A DNA stretch of 64,000 nt, taken from assembly GCF_003013715.1 (NCBI RefSeq), contig NC_072816.1:434001-498000 (forward strand), given 5' to 3'. The notes below the pieces were generated by a model. That model did no database searches and was not told the DNA's origin. It worked only from the letters and a program-made list of their open reading frames with translations. The stretch comes from Candidozyma auris. Taxonomy: Eukaryota; Ascomycota; Pichiomycetes; Serinales; Metschnikowiaceae. The position numbers and the translations under genes are program-made. The number at the start of each line of letters is the position of its first letter. The first letter of the stretch is position 1. Of this stretch, positions 49,677-60,238 are shown in pieces.

Positions 49677-51542
49677 TCAATCACGCTTTTTGTTGTTCAT
49701 CACGCAGTGAGTCGGCAGAGGTGTCGGCAGTATTTGTTGCTGAAGAATCATTACTGATGTCACTTTCTTCCTTATGCTTCTCATGGGTTGGGAAAGCTGG
49801 AGGTGGGCATAAAGTACTTTCAAGAGCTCTTTTCTATCAGTCCATGCACGGAAGACCTTACCGTACATATAGACACCAATGCCACAGAGACTCAAAAACA
49901 TCTGCACAACACCGTAGATCACGAACGTATTCTTACCGCCTCTAGCAAAATATACATCAGTATTGAAGAGCGAAAAAATGAAGCCAAGGAAGTTCTTGGC
50001 GAAGTTAAATGACACCAAGGACTCTGCTGCGAACATCTTGTAGCAATCGACCGTGTACGTGATAGCTGTGGTTGAGGCCATTGAAGAGCCAAAACTCAAG
50101 CATCCAAAGAAAATCACAGGGGCAATCCAAGGTTTGGTGTCTTCGGCGGACCAGCCATAACCCATGAGACCAAAACACTCGAAAATGGTGGCAGGGATGA
50201 ACATGAATAATCTAAATTCAGGTTCGTAGATTCCATGATTCTTCCTTGCAAGAAAGCGAACTAGACGATCGCCAAAAAATCCCGTGCATAGAGATCCAAG
50301 TACACCTCCTATAAAGGGTCCCAAATAGAAAAGACCAACAGTCTGCTGCGAGTAGCCGTAGCTTTCTCCCTTGAAGATATCGGATACAGTTTCTGAAATG
50401 ACAATAAGCCACACTACTGCCATGGAGTAGACCAAACTGCCATAGAGAACTGGAGGATACAAGTAAAGAAAAAATGGTCTCAATGCCACCTGCCACCACT
50501 TGTCGGGAGAATGTCTTCCCGAAAGTAACGCCAATCGATTCTTGAAGCTTTTTGGCTCTGAAGTTTGTGACAGAGCATCATGATGGAAGTGCTGGCCCCG
50601 TGATTCGGTGAGCGCAACAGGGTCTGTTTGAGACCCTTCCTCGTGGAATGTTGCGTCAAACCGCGAGGATGACAAACTCTCGCAATCTAGGACGTTTGTG
50701 GTGGATGGAAGAGCGTATGCATGTGGTCTCTTCTCAGGAGGAATGTAGTTCTTGGTACGACGAGCAGCCTCTGTTTCTTGTAACGAACGCTTGTTGGGGG
50801 TAGGGGACCTTTCCCAAAAAGTTTCTGGAACAAACAAGAAGGTAAGCACAAGATTGAGACCCAAAAACATAGCCAAAATCCAGTACATCCAGTGCCTACC
50901 TAAGTGCTCAAACATTAGCGAAGAAAGCAAAGGAATGATATTTTTGCCGCCTAGAAGCAATAAGGTGTAGAGACCGGTTCTGTAAGCACGTTCATGCTGG
51001 AAATACAACTCACTCAAGCTTGCAGACGCTAAACTTTCTGTTGGAGAAGCACCAAATCCAGTAAGGATTCTACCGGCCATCAAAGCTCCGTAGTTTTCCG
51101 ATGAGGCAGCAACAATAGCACCCACCAAGAAGATCAAAATGCCCAACAAATAAACCAACCTTTTGCCGTAGAGCACCGCTGTCGGGCTAGCGAACACCGA
51201 GCCCACACCGAGCGCCAACATGAAACCACCCACCAAGTAGGAGATCACAGAGAGCGGTTCATGGAACTCTTCTGCTAGCGAAGAGAAGGCAGCAGCCAAG
51301 ATGGGCGTCTGGCCTCCACCAATAAAAGTCTGGAACCCAATAATCAAGAAACAGATATCTTTTCTAAGCGTGGGCCAGTTGAGTGGATCGTTTGGGTCAT
51401 CGTGTGGTTGTGGGTGCAAGATGATGCCCGTATCCGTTTTCTTCAAAGAGGCGGTCTCTGGGACACTCACCGAGTCATTGTCCATCATGGCGATGGTGCC
51501 AGTGACGTTGTTGCCGCATGGCACAATCCCTAGCCTCGGCAT
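49677..51542 (-). CDS. HOL1: HOL1-like MFS transporter (DHA1 family)
   Basis: A 621-residue major facilitator. The N-terminus (MPRLGIVPCGNNVTGT) and LHPQPHDDPNDPLNWPTLRKD, just before TM1, are typical of Hol1-type fungal DHA1 proteins. Twelve membrane segments can be traced, with a long charged loop between TM6 and TM7 (about residues 255-370). Conserved MFS loop elements include SPTAVLYGKRLVY and MAGRILTGFGASPTESLA. Hol1 imports polyamines and, in mutants, histidinol. The exact substrate here cannot be read from sequence. It converges on MAK32 with 19 bp between stops. Its 5' side is the 3.25-kb gene-free stretch. Confidence 0.82.
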   Translation of the reverse strand: MPRLGIVPCGNNVTGTIAMMDNDSVSVPETASLKKTDTGIILHPQPHDDPNDPLNWPTLRKDICFLIIGFQTFIGGGQTPILAAAFSSLAEEFHEPLSVISYLVGGFMLALGVGSVFASPTAVLYGKRLVYLLGILIFLVGAIVAASSENYGALMAGRILTGFGASPTESLASASLSELYFQHERAYRTGLYTLLLLGGKNIIPLLSSLMFEHLGRHWMYWILAMFLGLNLVLTFLFVPETFWERSPTPNKRSLQETEAARRTKNYIPPEKRPHAYALPSTTNVLDCESLSSSRFDATFHEEGSQTDPVALTESRGQHFHHDALSQTSEPKSFKNRLALLSGRHSPDKWWQVALRPFFLYLYPPVLYGSLVYSMAVVWLIVISETVSDIFKGESYGYSQQTVGLFYLGPFIGGVLGSLCTGFFGDRLVRFLARKNHGIYEPEFRLFMFIPATIFECFGLMGYGWSAEDTKPWIAPVIFFGCLSFGSSMASTTAITYTVDCYKMFAAESLVSFNFAKNFLGFIFSLFNTDVYFARGGKNTFVIYGVVQMFLSLCGIGVYMYGKVFRAWTDRKELLKVLYAHLQLSQPMRSIRKKVTSVMILQQQILPTPLPTHCVMNNKKRD

Positions 51543-53013
51543 ACGAGAATGAAACTGATATGGATGTAGAAAAAAAAAAGTACTTTAGTCAGTCAGTTGG
51601 TTGTTGGGATGGGCAGACTTGGCACTTTTTCCTGGCATACATTGCACGAGCTCGGGCCGAACACGCGAAAATAAGAAAGAGCGAGTTAGGAACAAGCACA
51701 CGCCAAGGGAGAAAGGGATGGAGGGAATGAAACAGAAATAAAAAGGAGAAATTCTGGCGACGAAGTTTGGGGATCGTCCAGTATTTATAGTGAAGTTCGG
51801 CCACCGGGAGCGTCTTAAGGCGTGTTTACTACTCGTCATGGACCTCTGCTGAGGTGCATAACCACACAGGAATGGACTTCAGAGAGACACAGAGATAGAC
51901 AAGAACGCTTATCGTAATGTGATTTAAGGAAAAAATCTAGAAACTCTAAATTATAAGTACATTTTTTCTGGAGAGCTGATTAAAGTACGTTTCCTTTTTG
52001 CCGGAATTGTCACTATCATCTTTCTTCCAGAAGGCACCAGGCGCTGTTTTTCGCAACCATTCAAGGAGGAGAAGAAGCTTACGCCACGCTGATGGAGGCT
52101 ACCCAGGAATTACTCTTGGCAGTGCTCGAGTTGAAGTGAATTTTTCACAAGCTTTTAGATCACTGAAGAAGAGATATCAGCAGAGTCGCTTGGTAAGCTA
52201 TTGCCGATATTGCCAAAGCACTTTATCAGCGGCCTTTGTGTTTCTCAGGCTCCCAGAATGAATTTGGCAGCCAAATGGAAATAGAAGAACATACATGCTG
52301 CGTGTTTTTGTCGAGCTTTCACGTTTTATTCTTAGCTGAGCCTAAGGCGTACTAGCCACAGCAAAAAGCTCAGATTGTGGGGGAGCTGTGTTTACATTTC
52401 GGAATGAAATAGCTTCTCCACATTCCATTTTCCGCGAGGTGATGTCATGAGATCAAAATATACGAGGGGAGAAATTTCGCCTGTAACGGCGACAAAAATT
52501 GCTTGTAACTGGGCAAACGGTTTTGAAGACTAATAGGATTTGTATGTGATCATGCCGAGGATAAGAAAAGGCGACCTGGAGGACCGCCTCGAATGTGGCT
52601 ATTACTTTGCGCATGCTTGTTAAGGTGAAGAGACTCATTGACGTGAATCACGTAGCGTGACCAGAACTGATGATCTCGTAAAAGATTTGCCTTATTATAC
52701 CCGTAGCTGGGAGGCCTTGAGCAAGAAGGCTTTGATATCATTATTGAAGTCTAATAATCACAGAAGGAGAGTTTGCAAGAATAGCACCTCGCGGAATGTA
52801 GAATCTGGTGCAGAATCATAGTCATGTAGATCAGCCTGAGACCGGTTTGGAGCCAACCGTTATACCTGTTATCGGCCCATCAAAAAAATGAAGGCTGTGT
52901 TCATTGAAACCAGAAACTACAATGGCGATGGATTGAACGGAGGTCAGAATTCTCAGCTCTAAATGGAACAGCTGTAAGGATTCTCTTCTGTTGGTTACTG
53001 TAAAGGCAAGATT

Positions 53014-53304
53014 ATGGGTGTCAAATCCTTCCTTCTAGAAAGCAAGAACAAGATAAACGAATTCTTTTTCACGTGAGAGAGAGAGAGAATTCCCTTAGAC
53101 GAATACCTCGAATAGTTACAGCTACAAGATAAACTCGACAAGGAAGCCTTCAAGGAAGCCTTCAATGACATCCTCGAGCCTAAGATTGATTCGAACACCC
53201 TCAGAGCAACGAAAGAATGTCAAACACAAGAATATCCTTTGGCTTCAACTGAAACCTTTGGTTGCGAAATCTGGTGGACAAGATGTTATGCACGGACTCC
53301 TTGA
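53014..53304 (+). pseudogene. Possible gene relic with two internal stops
   Basis: From ATG 53014 one frame runs to a TGA at 53302 and is interrupted only by TGA at 53074 and TAG at 53113. The intervening translations look protein-like (SFLLESKNKINEFFF, PLDEYLE, LQDKLDKEAFKEAFNDILEPK). No family is recognised, and a frame of this length with two stops can arise by chance. Confidence 0.2.
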
Positions 53305-54613
53305 CCCACGCACTGGAAAAAAAGCTCAAGAAAGTGAGGTTGGCGAGGATTTGACTGCGAAAAAGTCAGTCTCGTGTATTCAAGATTCATCCTCTCACAA
53401 ATGGAAGGGATGCCTTTTTTAAGGATATGCAAAGGAGAACTAGAGGTTAATGGGGTTTGTCCGATGGCAGAAGGCTCCTAATGTGAGTCCTCGAAGGAAG
53501 TTCATGCAAGCACCGGAACGCTACCTACGATACTGTGTCTTCCATTTTGAAGGTAGAGCTTGGCCTTCGCAAACGGGCATGATACCAGCAAGGCTTGGAA
53601 TTAGATTAAGATACTTCTCGTCGGAAGGCAAGCTAATGCCGGTGAATCAAGGACCTCTAAAACGAACCGTCAGTTTTCAAAAAATGCCTTCTATGGCCAC
53701 ATGTGTTCAAAAGACTTCTTAGGTTTTTTACTGTCTAAGAGATACTTTTCAAGGTCGCTCGTCTCAACGGTGACATCTAGTGCAATAACCCACAAATCCC
53801 CCTATAGAGTCAGCGCCTAAATTCCATGTGGGACCGTTGGTGCCACCTGGGGGGACTTTTTGGAGTTGCTGCAGGGTGTCACTTTGTATATTTGTAGCTT
53901 CAGCTAATGGCTGCGAAAAAGGTCTAGCTTAAAGCGCGGGCCAGAAAACTAGCATTGACAATCGTCCACGCCATACTCTTTGAACCCTGGACTCTCTTCT
54001 CATCCAGGTCCCACGGTGAATTTACCGGTATTTTGATTCCAACGAGATCCTATTTTTGCGATTGAAGTAATTCATGTTGGTAAAATCGAGCCCCAATCAA
54101 GTCTCTCGACCTTGGAATAAATTTATCTGATCTATATACCTGCTTCATCAAATGGAAAACTCCTGCTGTCACAAGTTAGGCAGTGCAGACTCGAGAAGCA
54201 TACAACATTTCACATCTTTGCTGATTGATGGGATGAAGCTTGTTTCATATAGGAATCGAATACAATGTCACTCTATGAGGCTCATTCTATTAAAGAAGCT
54301 AAAGCCCTTTAAACGGCGATCATATTCTTGATCCTAAGGCATTAGGTCACTCCCAAAACGACAATTGCAGTGAGACAGTCTGGTGCTCGATCTCACCTAC
54401 CAAGTTGAGGCATAATGCGCAACCTACCTCGCACAAAAAGGTCTCATACTAACACCGAATCTTGGAGGCTTCAGAAGTGACCAAAAATGCTCCAAATTTC
54501 CAAACATGATGTGTCGAAATAATTTTCAAAATCTAAATGTTGCGACGCATAAACTCCTTATAAAGTTATTCCCCACCTCCCTCCGATCGTCTCCTCTTCT
54601 TTGTTCCCCTATA

Positions 54614-54619
54614 ACGCGT
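54614..54619 (+). promoter_or_regulatory. MCB element (ACGCGT), SWI4 promoter, distal
   Basis: A perfect ACGCGT within ATAACGCGTTT, 182 bp before the SWI4 ATG. MCB is the binding site of MBF (Mbp1-Swi6) and is a site class found in the S. cerevisiae SWI4 promoter. Confidence 0.65.
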
Positions 54620-54683
54620 TTGGCACTTAACCAGCACCGAGCACTTTTTCTGGTGCTCCACCCGTACACCACACTCGCAGATA

Positions 54684-54689
54684 ACGCGT
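54684..54689 (+). promoter_or_regulatory. MCB element (ACGCGT), SWI4 promoter, proximal
   Basis: A second perfect ACGCGT in the same 11-base context ATAACGCGTTT, exactly 70 bp after the first and 112 bp before the SWI4 ATG. Two identical copies on the same strand argue for a functional G1/S element. Confidence 0.65.
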
Positions 54690-54795
54690 TTAATTAGAAC
54701 CGATTTTGTCAAATTGTTCGCATCCTCTAGGGCCCTTTTTGCTTCTTCTCCAACCTTTCCTGTTAACTCTATCCCTTCACTCAGTGGCCCCAATC

Positions 54796-57546
54796 ATGTC
54801 ATACGAACATCCCTCGGTGTACATCGCCACGTACTCGAATGTATGTAAAATCGAATTTCAAGAACTTCCGATGCGTTTACTTTTGGTTCTCTACTAACTT
54901 GCTCAGATAGAAGTGTACGAGTGTTCGGTCAATGAGATGCCCATCATGAGACGGTGCAAGGACAACTGGGTCAATGCCACGCAGATTCTCAAGTTGTGTA
55001 ATTTTCCCAAAGCCAAACGAACAAAAATCCTTGAAAAGGGTGTCCAGCAGGGTCAGCACGAGAAAGTCCAGGGCGGGTACGGAAGGTTCCAGGGGACGTG
55101 GATCCCTTTACCTGAGGCGAGAAATCTCGCTAACGAATACGGCATCACTTCAGATATGGTGCCGGTGTTGTACATTGACCCATCTGATACTTCTGTGATT
55201 ATCCCAAAAAAGAAACCCCCCGTGTCGTCGTCGTCGTCTGCCGTAAACAAGGACGGCACGCCCGTAAAGCGGAAATACGTGAAGAAGAACAAAAAGAACG
55301 ACACTCCAAAAAAATTGCGTCTCAGCAATTCCAATTTACCCCCACAAGCCGTGTTTACCCAAGACGGCTCCTCTCATTCTCTTCCTAGAGACGGCAATGC
55401 TCACATGAACCAGTCGCCGATTGGAAGTCAACATGGCTTCAACAACCAAGCGCAGATGCCGATGCAAGGCATGCCTCCGACATTTCAATCTCAGGAGTTC
55501 GTTGGGAATGGCAACTTTTCCAACTCTCAGAGGGTCAACATGAACGGCTTCAATGGTCAGCAGAGCAACTTTGGCGCCTTTCCAAACCAGATGCAAGGGT
55601 ATAACCAGTATTCGGCGCGTCAGATGGGCTCTTTGCAAGATGACGGCCTTCTGCAGCAGCAACAACAGCAACAATTGCTTTATCAGCAGCACCAGAAAGG
55701 CACCCTGTCACAATCCACGAATGACGCCAACTGGTCGCAGGAGGAACATCAGAGGGACTCTGACACGTCGATATCTTCTGTGGATGGCCACCATCATCAG
55801 AAAATTAACGAAGACGATACTTTTGCTGCGCAATTGTTGCGCTTCTTCAGCGAAGATAATACTCCAATACCAACTTTCCTATACAACCCACCTCCAGAAT
55901 TCAACATAAATGAGGCCATTGACGATGAGGGACACACTGCATTGCACTGGGCAGCCTCCATTGGTAATTGCAATCTTGTGCAATTATTACTCTCCAAAGG
56001 CGCCAACGCTTTGGTTGTGAACAATCACGGTCTCAACCCACTTTCAAAGTGTATCTCTTTCAACAATTGTCACGAGCTAAGAAATTTTCCACAAATGTTG
56101 GACGCTCTCGAAGTTTGCCTCATTCACACAGACATTAATGGCCGTACGCCATTGCACTATCTTTGTCAATTTTCTAGGGTGACTTCTAAAGTGCCGTCCT
56201 TGATCCACTACCTTGAACAGATCTTCAACAAGTTGACCATAATGACCACTAAAAACGGCGGATCAGGTGTCAACTTGTTGAGGAATGTCATTGATCATCA
56301 AGATGTGAACGGTGATACCTGCCTTCATCTTGCTGCTTGGGCAGGATGTACACATTTCGTGAAATTTTTACTTAGCAATGGTGCCAGAGATGATTTGGTG
56401 AATGTAAATAACGAGGCATCCAAGAGCATTATCATGCAACAGGGCCTCGTCATTTATAATGTAGGCATCCTGCAAGATCAAAGTGGCATGCAGCAATTCT
56501 ACCCTTCTTCTGGTTTGGAAGTTGCAGACAAGAGAGTAAATCAACAAGCAGGGCTCGGTACCCCTATTCAACCATTCAACAACAGACGATTAGAGACACC
56601 AGACACTCAAAGAACAACAATTCAGGATGACGAGGAAGAGGAACTTAATGATCGCGTTAGTAAAGAACACTTACGGATGCTCATGGAGGGACAGGCTGGT
56701 ACTGTCGAGGAGAACAAAGAGAATGTGTTTATTGATGATGCATCAAAGGTCGCTTACGAGGCAATGTCAACACCCAAGCAGAATGGCCCGAGCCCACATT
56801 CCGCGAACAAGCAAGGCGTTTTGGGTGTGATTTCGGAAGCTACGGTCGAGAACTCTCCACTTCCAAAAGCCTCCCCAGGAAAAGCAGTAATTCGCACCTC
56901 GGCCTTGGAGGTTAAGCTGGATAAGAGTGGGAACGATGATCCCGATGTCAAGCCTCCGATCAACGATACTTCCAAGATGATGCTTGGAATGGTCACACTC
57001 CTCACCGATTCCTATCATGAGGAGATCAGTGGGTTGAACAAAGATAAAAAGAAATTAGTGAACCAGATACAATCCAAGAACGAAGCGGATCAGGCAGGCC
57101 TCACTAAGATCAAATCATTCATGAGTAAAAATGGCTTTGAGAATGTCAACAGTTACGATGATGCGTACCAGCTCGTGGTCAACGAGTTGGATTGTCACAA
57201 ACAAGATATCAAGACTAAGGAACAGCAGCTCCTATGTCTGATAGAGAAAGTGCAGGCTTTTGAATTGGCTAATACAGTTCACGAAAAAGAGAAAGAAATT
57301 AGGTCTCCTACATCAGACACTGAGGACTCCAGTGACTGCTGGCAGCTAGCGATGGAGCTTAGTCATGAACAGCTCAGGCGCAACAATTTAGTAAACCAAG
57401 TGGCTCAGGGAGTCAAGCAATGGGCCATCAACCCAAAGATGAACAAATACCGCAAGCTTATCAGTCTTAGCTGCGGGCTTCGAGTTGAAGACATTGACGG
57501 ACTTATTGATGGAATCGAGAAGTCTTTAATGGAAGGAACTATGTAA
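54796..57546 (+). CDS. SWI4: SWI4, DNA-binding subunit of the SBF G1/S transcription factor, spliced
   Basis: Exon 1 is 54796-54840 and exon 2 is 54907-57546, giving 894 residues. The 66-nt intron has GTATGT, TACTAAC and CAG. The KilA-N/APSES DNA-binding domain (about residues 16-110) contains CKDNWVNATQILK, KAKRTKILEKGV and HEKVQGGYGRFQGTWIPL; this last form is that of Swi4 rather than Mbp1. Ankyrin repeats lie at about 350-510 (DDEGHTALHWAA, DINGRTPLHYL, DVNGDTCLHLAA). A Gln-rich linker has a short poly-Q. The C-terminus ends with the Swi6-binding helix region (NKYRKLISLSCGLRVEDIDGLID). SBF drives G1 cyclin genes. Two MCB boxes stand upstream. Confidence 0.92.
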
Positions 57547-57692
57547 TATTTGAAATTGGACGTTCGCGTGGATATATCTTCAGTGATAGTAACACCTTAC
57601 CTGTTGAAAGTAGTGCACGTAGCGCCGAGCTCGCTACGCATTGTAGTACTCATTTTTTTTGAAAACAACGTTAGTTCTCTTATCAGATAATA

Positions 57693-58325
57693 ATGGCCAA
57701 GCGTACCACCCATAAACCTCAGATAAATCTGCAATCAGGCAGTGTGACGGCGGTGAAGCCAACTGTGTTCAAAGAGCCCAACGAAAAAATCGCTCCTTTG
57801 GGATACGCATCCTCGGTTTTGAACGGTAACACCGTCGAAGGAGGACTTCGGTCTTTGACATATAAATCCATTTTCGCCTCGCAGCTTGTTGACAATTTGT
57901 CAGCTGTGAAAGCTTGTATAACAGGAGAGGGCGAAGAGCTTCTGCGAATCTCCGAGAAGGACTGGATTACCAAGGAGAAGATAGAGCAGCTTCGCAAAGA
58001 AGTAGCAGAGTTTAAAAACAGGAAAGATACAAGGAACCACGACAACGACGAGAAGATCTCTCTGTTCAATCTCAGGCTAGATGACGAACTTAATGCGAAG
58101 AAAGAGGTAAGCTCGCATTACAGTGACGAGTTGAAGCAGTACTACACGGTGTTATATCCCGATATGAATATCAGCTTCAACAACGAGGAGCTGTTCCGTA
58201 TCTCGAGAAATGTAAAATTCCTGTTGAAGTTCAAAGGATGGAGGATGTCCCTGGTTTTGATGGTTCAATCTATGTCGCTAAAGCAGAGCAAAGGAAAAGG
58301 GAAGAGGAAGAGGAGCGCAGAAAGC

Positions 58326-58356
<31 letters not shown>

Positions 58357-58669
58357 GCAGCAGCAGCAGACGGAAAGCGATGCAGCGATGGACGTGGAGT
58401 CGAATGAACCGCTTGATGACTTTACGGAGGCTTACGTTGACGACCCTCTTCCGGACCTCTCTAATCCCTTGGGTAATGATCTACCAGCAGAAGTGAATAT
58501 TGACTTGCCGCTAGATTCAAACACAGGGTTCAACAACATTCCTATGGGCATGAATGCTTCAGCAGGGAGTCCCGACTACGCTGGTCAAGATGTCAACTAT
58601 GATCAGAACCAAGGATACGGTACAAATACAGAGTTCAACACTACCGACCATAACTTTCCTAGTTACTAA
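57693..58669 (+). CDS. Unrecognised coiled-coil and poly-Q protein with an apparent frameshift
   Basis: Two adjacent frames belong to one gene. Frame 1 runs from ATG 57693 through RSLTYKSIFASQLVDNL and a coiled-coil-like segment (KEKIEQLRKEVAEFKNRK) to LFRISR. It then degrades at 58208-58210 and ends at 58496. The next frame continues at once with KIPVEVQRMEDVPGFDGSIYV, a charged helix, a 15-residue poly-Q and an acidic Pro/Asn-rich end, stopping at 58669. One more A in the AAA run at 58208-58210 would join them into about 325 residues. Length, the RSLTY motif, a Q-rich stretch and an acidic tail faintly recall the SWI/SNF subunit Snf6, but this is only a guess. Confidence 0.7.
58325..58369 (+). 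repeat. CAA/CAG trinucleotide repeat encoding 15 glutamines
   Basis: Ten CAA codons followed by five CAG codons in the second frame of the gene at 57693. A microsatellite likely to vary in length between strains. Confidence 0.9.
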
Positions 58670-58729
58670 ACTCATTTGAGTTGAAACTTGTACAATACAT
58701 ATATATTTCATGCGCCTACTCACTCAAGC

Positions 58730-60238
58730 TTAATTTACACCGCCAATGACCATGGACTTGATAATGGTGTAGTCCTCAATGCCGTATTTGGAACCTTCTC
58801 TACCGAAGCCAGATTCCTTGATGCCGCCAAAAGGAAGAGCGGCTTCAGAAATGGCACCCGTGTTGATTCCGATCATACCAACCTCCAAACCCTCGCCGAT
58901 TCTGAAAACACGGTTCACGTCGTTGGTGAAGAAGTAGCCGGACAATCCTACTTCAGTGTCGTTGGCCATCTCAAGCACCTCCTCGTCCGTCTTGAACTTG
59001 ATCAATGGGCACACAGGACCAAAGGTCTCGTCGTTGAAGATCTCCATCTCTTTGGTAACATCACCCAACACAGTGAGTTCATGATAGTAGTCACCCAACT
59101 CTGGTCTGACTTCACCACCGTGCAATATCTTAGCACCATGGTCAGTGGCGTTTTTAATATGTTGCTGGACCTTCTCTAAAGACTTGGTGTTAATGACAGG
59201 ACCGTGAGTAACGCCCTTATCCAAGCCATAGCCCAAAGTGACAGTCTCCTTTAACTTTGACACCAAGCGTTTGGCAAATTCATCGTAGATGGCCTCATGC
59301 ACGAAGATTCTATTAGCACAGATACACGTTTGGCCACTGCTTCTGAACTTGGAGACAAGAACGCCTTGGATGGCCTTGTCGATGTCGACATCATCAAACA
59401 CAATAAAAGGTGCATTTCCACCCAATTCAAACGAACACTTTTTCAATGTGGACGCTGCCTGCTGCATCAACACTTTACCCACCCCAGTAGAGCCCGTGAA
59501 CGTCACCTTCTTGACTAGAGGGTGCTCGCAGATAGTCTTACCAGCCTGTGAGGAGCTCTTGGACGTAAGCACATTGACCACGCCCTTTGGGAAGCCAGCT
59601 TCCTCCAGCAACTGAGCCAATGCCAACGCTGTCAAAGGTGTCTCGGAGGCAGGCTTGATAACAGTTGTACATCCCACACAAGCGGCAGCAGCCAATTTCC
59701 TTGTAATCATCGCCGCAGGGAAGTTCCATGGAGTGATGATACCACACACACCAATTGGCTGGCGAATCGACAAGATTCTGTTTGAAGAATTGGCCGAGGG
59801 AATAATGTCGCCAGTGACGTGAGCAGCCTCCTCACTGAACCACTGGAAGAACGACGCTGCGTAGGCAACCTCCCCGAAAGCATCAGCGTAAGGTTTACCG
59901 TTCTCCATCACAATGAGCTTGGCCAAGTCGTCCTGGTTATCCATCATCAACTTGTGCATTTTCGACAACAACGAGGCCCTTTCTCTGCCGCTGGTCTTTC
60001 TAAACAGCTTGAACGCCTCGTGGGCATGTTCAATGGCCTTGTCGTAGTCACTGGTTGCAAAAGAGCTCACCAGTGCGATCTTGGCCTCTGGCTTAGGCAC
60101 CAACCCCGGGTCGTAGACATCCAACGTCAGATCAGACGAGACCCATTGACCATTGATGTAGCCCTGGGTTCTGAACAAGTTTTTGTTTTTGAGAGTGTCC
60201 TGGATCATTGTGGAAAAATGTCTAATTCTTAGGGACAT
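58730..60238 (-). CDS. UGA2: UGA2, succinate-semialdehyde dehydrogenase
   Basis: A 502-residue aldehyde dehydrogenase that oxidises succinate semialdehyde to succinate in the GABA shunt. The NAD(P) site GSTGVGKVLM, the general-base glutamate in SFELGGNAPF and the catalytic Cys305 in SGQTCICANRI are intact. TPWNFPAAMITRK and NTGAISEAALPFGGIKESGFGREGSKYGIEDY are characteristic of the SSADH class. The start is ATG 60238 (MSLRIRHFSTM), a possible short mitochondrial presequence; an internal Met at 60208 (MIQDTLKNKN) would give a cytosolic form. The frame is open upstream to 60412 but lacks an ATG. Confidence 0.93.
   Translation of the reverse strand: MSLRIRHFSTMIQDTLKNKNLFRTQGYINGQWVSSDLTLDVYDPGLVPKPEAKIALVSSFATSDYDKAIEHAHEAFKLFRKTSGRERASLLSKMHKLMMDNQDDLAKLIVMENGKPYADAFGEVAYAASFFQWFSEEAAHVTGDIIPSANSSNRILSIRQPIGVCGIITPWNFPAAMITRKLAAAACVGCTTVIKPASETPLTALALAQLLEEAGFPKGVVNVLTSKSSSQAGKTICEHPLVKKVTFTGSTGVGKVLMQQAASTLKKCSFELGGNAPFIVFDDVDIDKAIQGVLVSKFRSSGQTCICANRIFVHEAIYDEFAKRLVSKLKETVTLGYGLDKGVTHGPVINTKSLEKVQQHIKNATDHGAKILHGGEVRPELGDYYHELTVLGDVTKEMEIFNDETFGPVCPLIKFKTDEEVLEMANDTEVGLSGYFFTNDVNRVFRIGEGLEVGMIGINTGAISEAALPFGGIKESGFGREGSKYGIEDYTIIKSMVIGGVN

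Larger units (their letters stand above)
51543..54795. other. 3.25-kb ORF-poor region between HOL1-like gene and SWI4
   Basis: The largest gene-free stretch in the window. No frame here shows family features; the longest (for example 53450-53722, 53165-53422) are unconvincing. It contains a (GA)n run at 53075-53088, a 12-bp tandem duplication at 53140-53163, a broken coding-like frame at 53014-53304, and the SWI4 promoter on its right end. Its composition is not strikingly AT-rich by eye. Possible readings are large regulatory DNA, a decayed gene, or a centromere-type gap. Confidence 0.45.

Noticed and set aside
53180..53200. GATTCGAAC string resembling a tRNA T-arm complement
   Set aside because: No acceptor, D or anticodon stems can be formed around it.
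53450..53722. 90-residue frame in the ORF-poor region
   Set aside because: No domain, no plausible start context, composition like the surrounding non-coding sequence.
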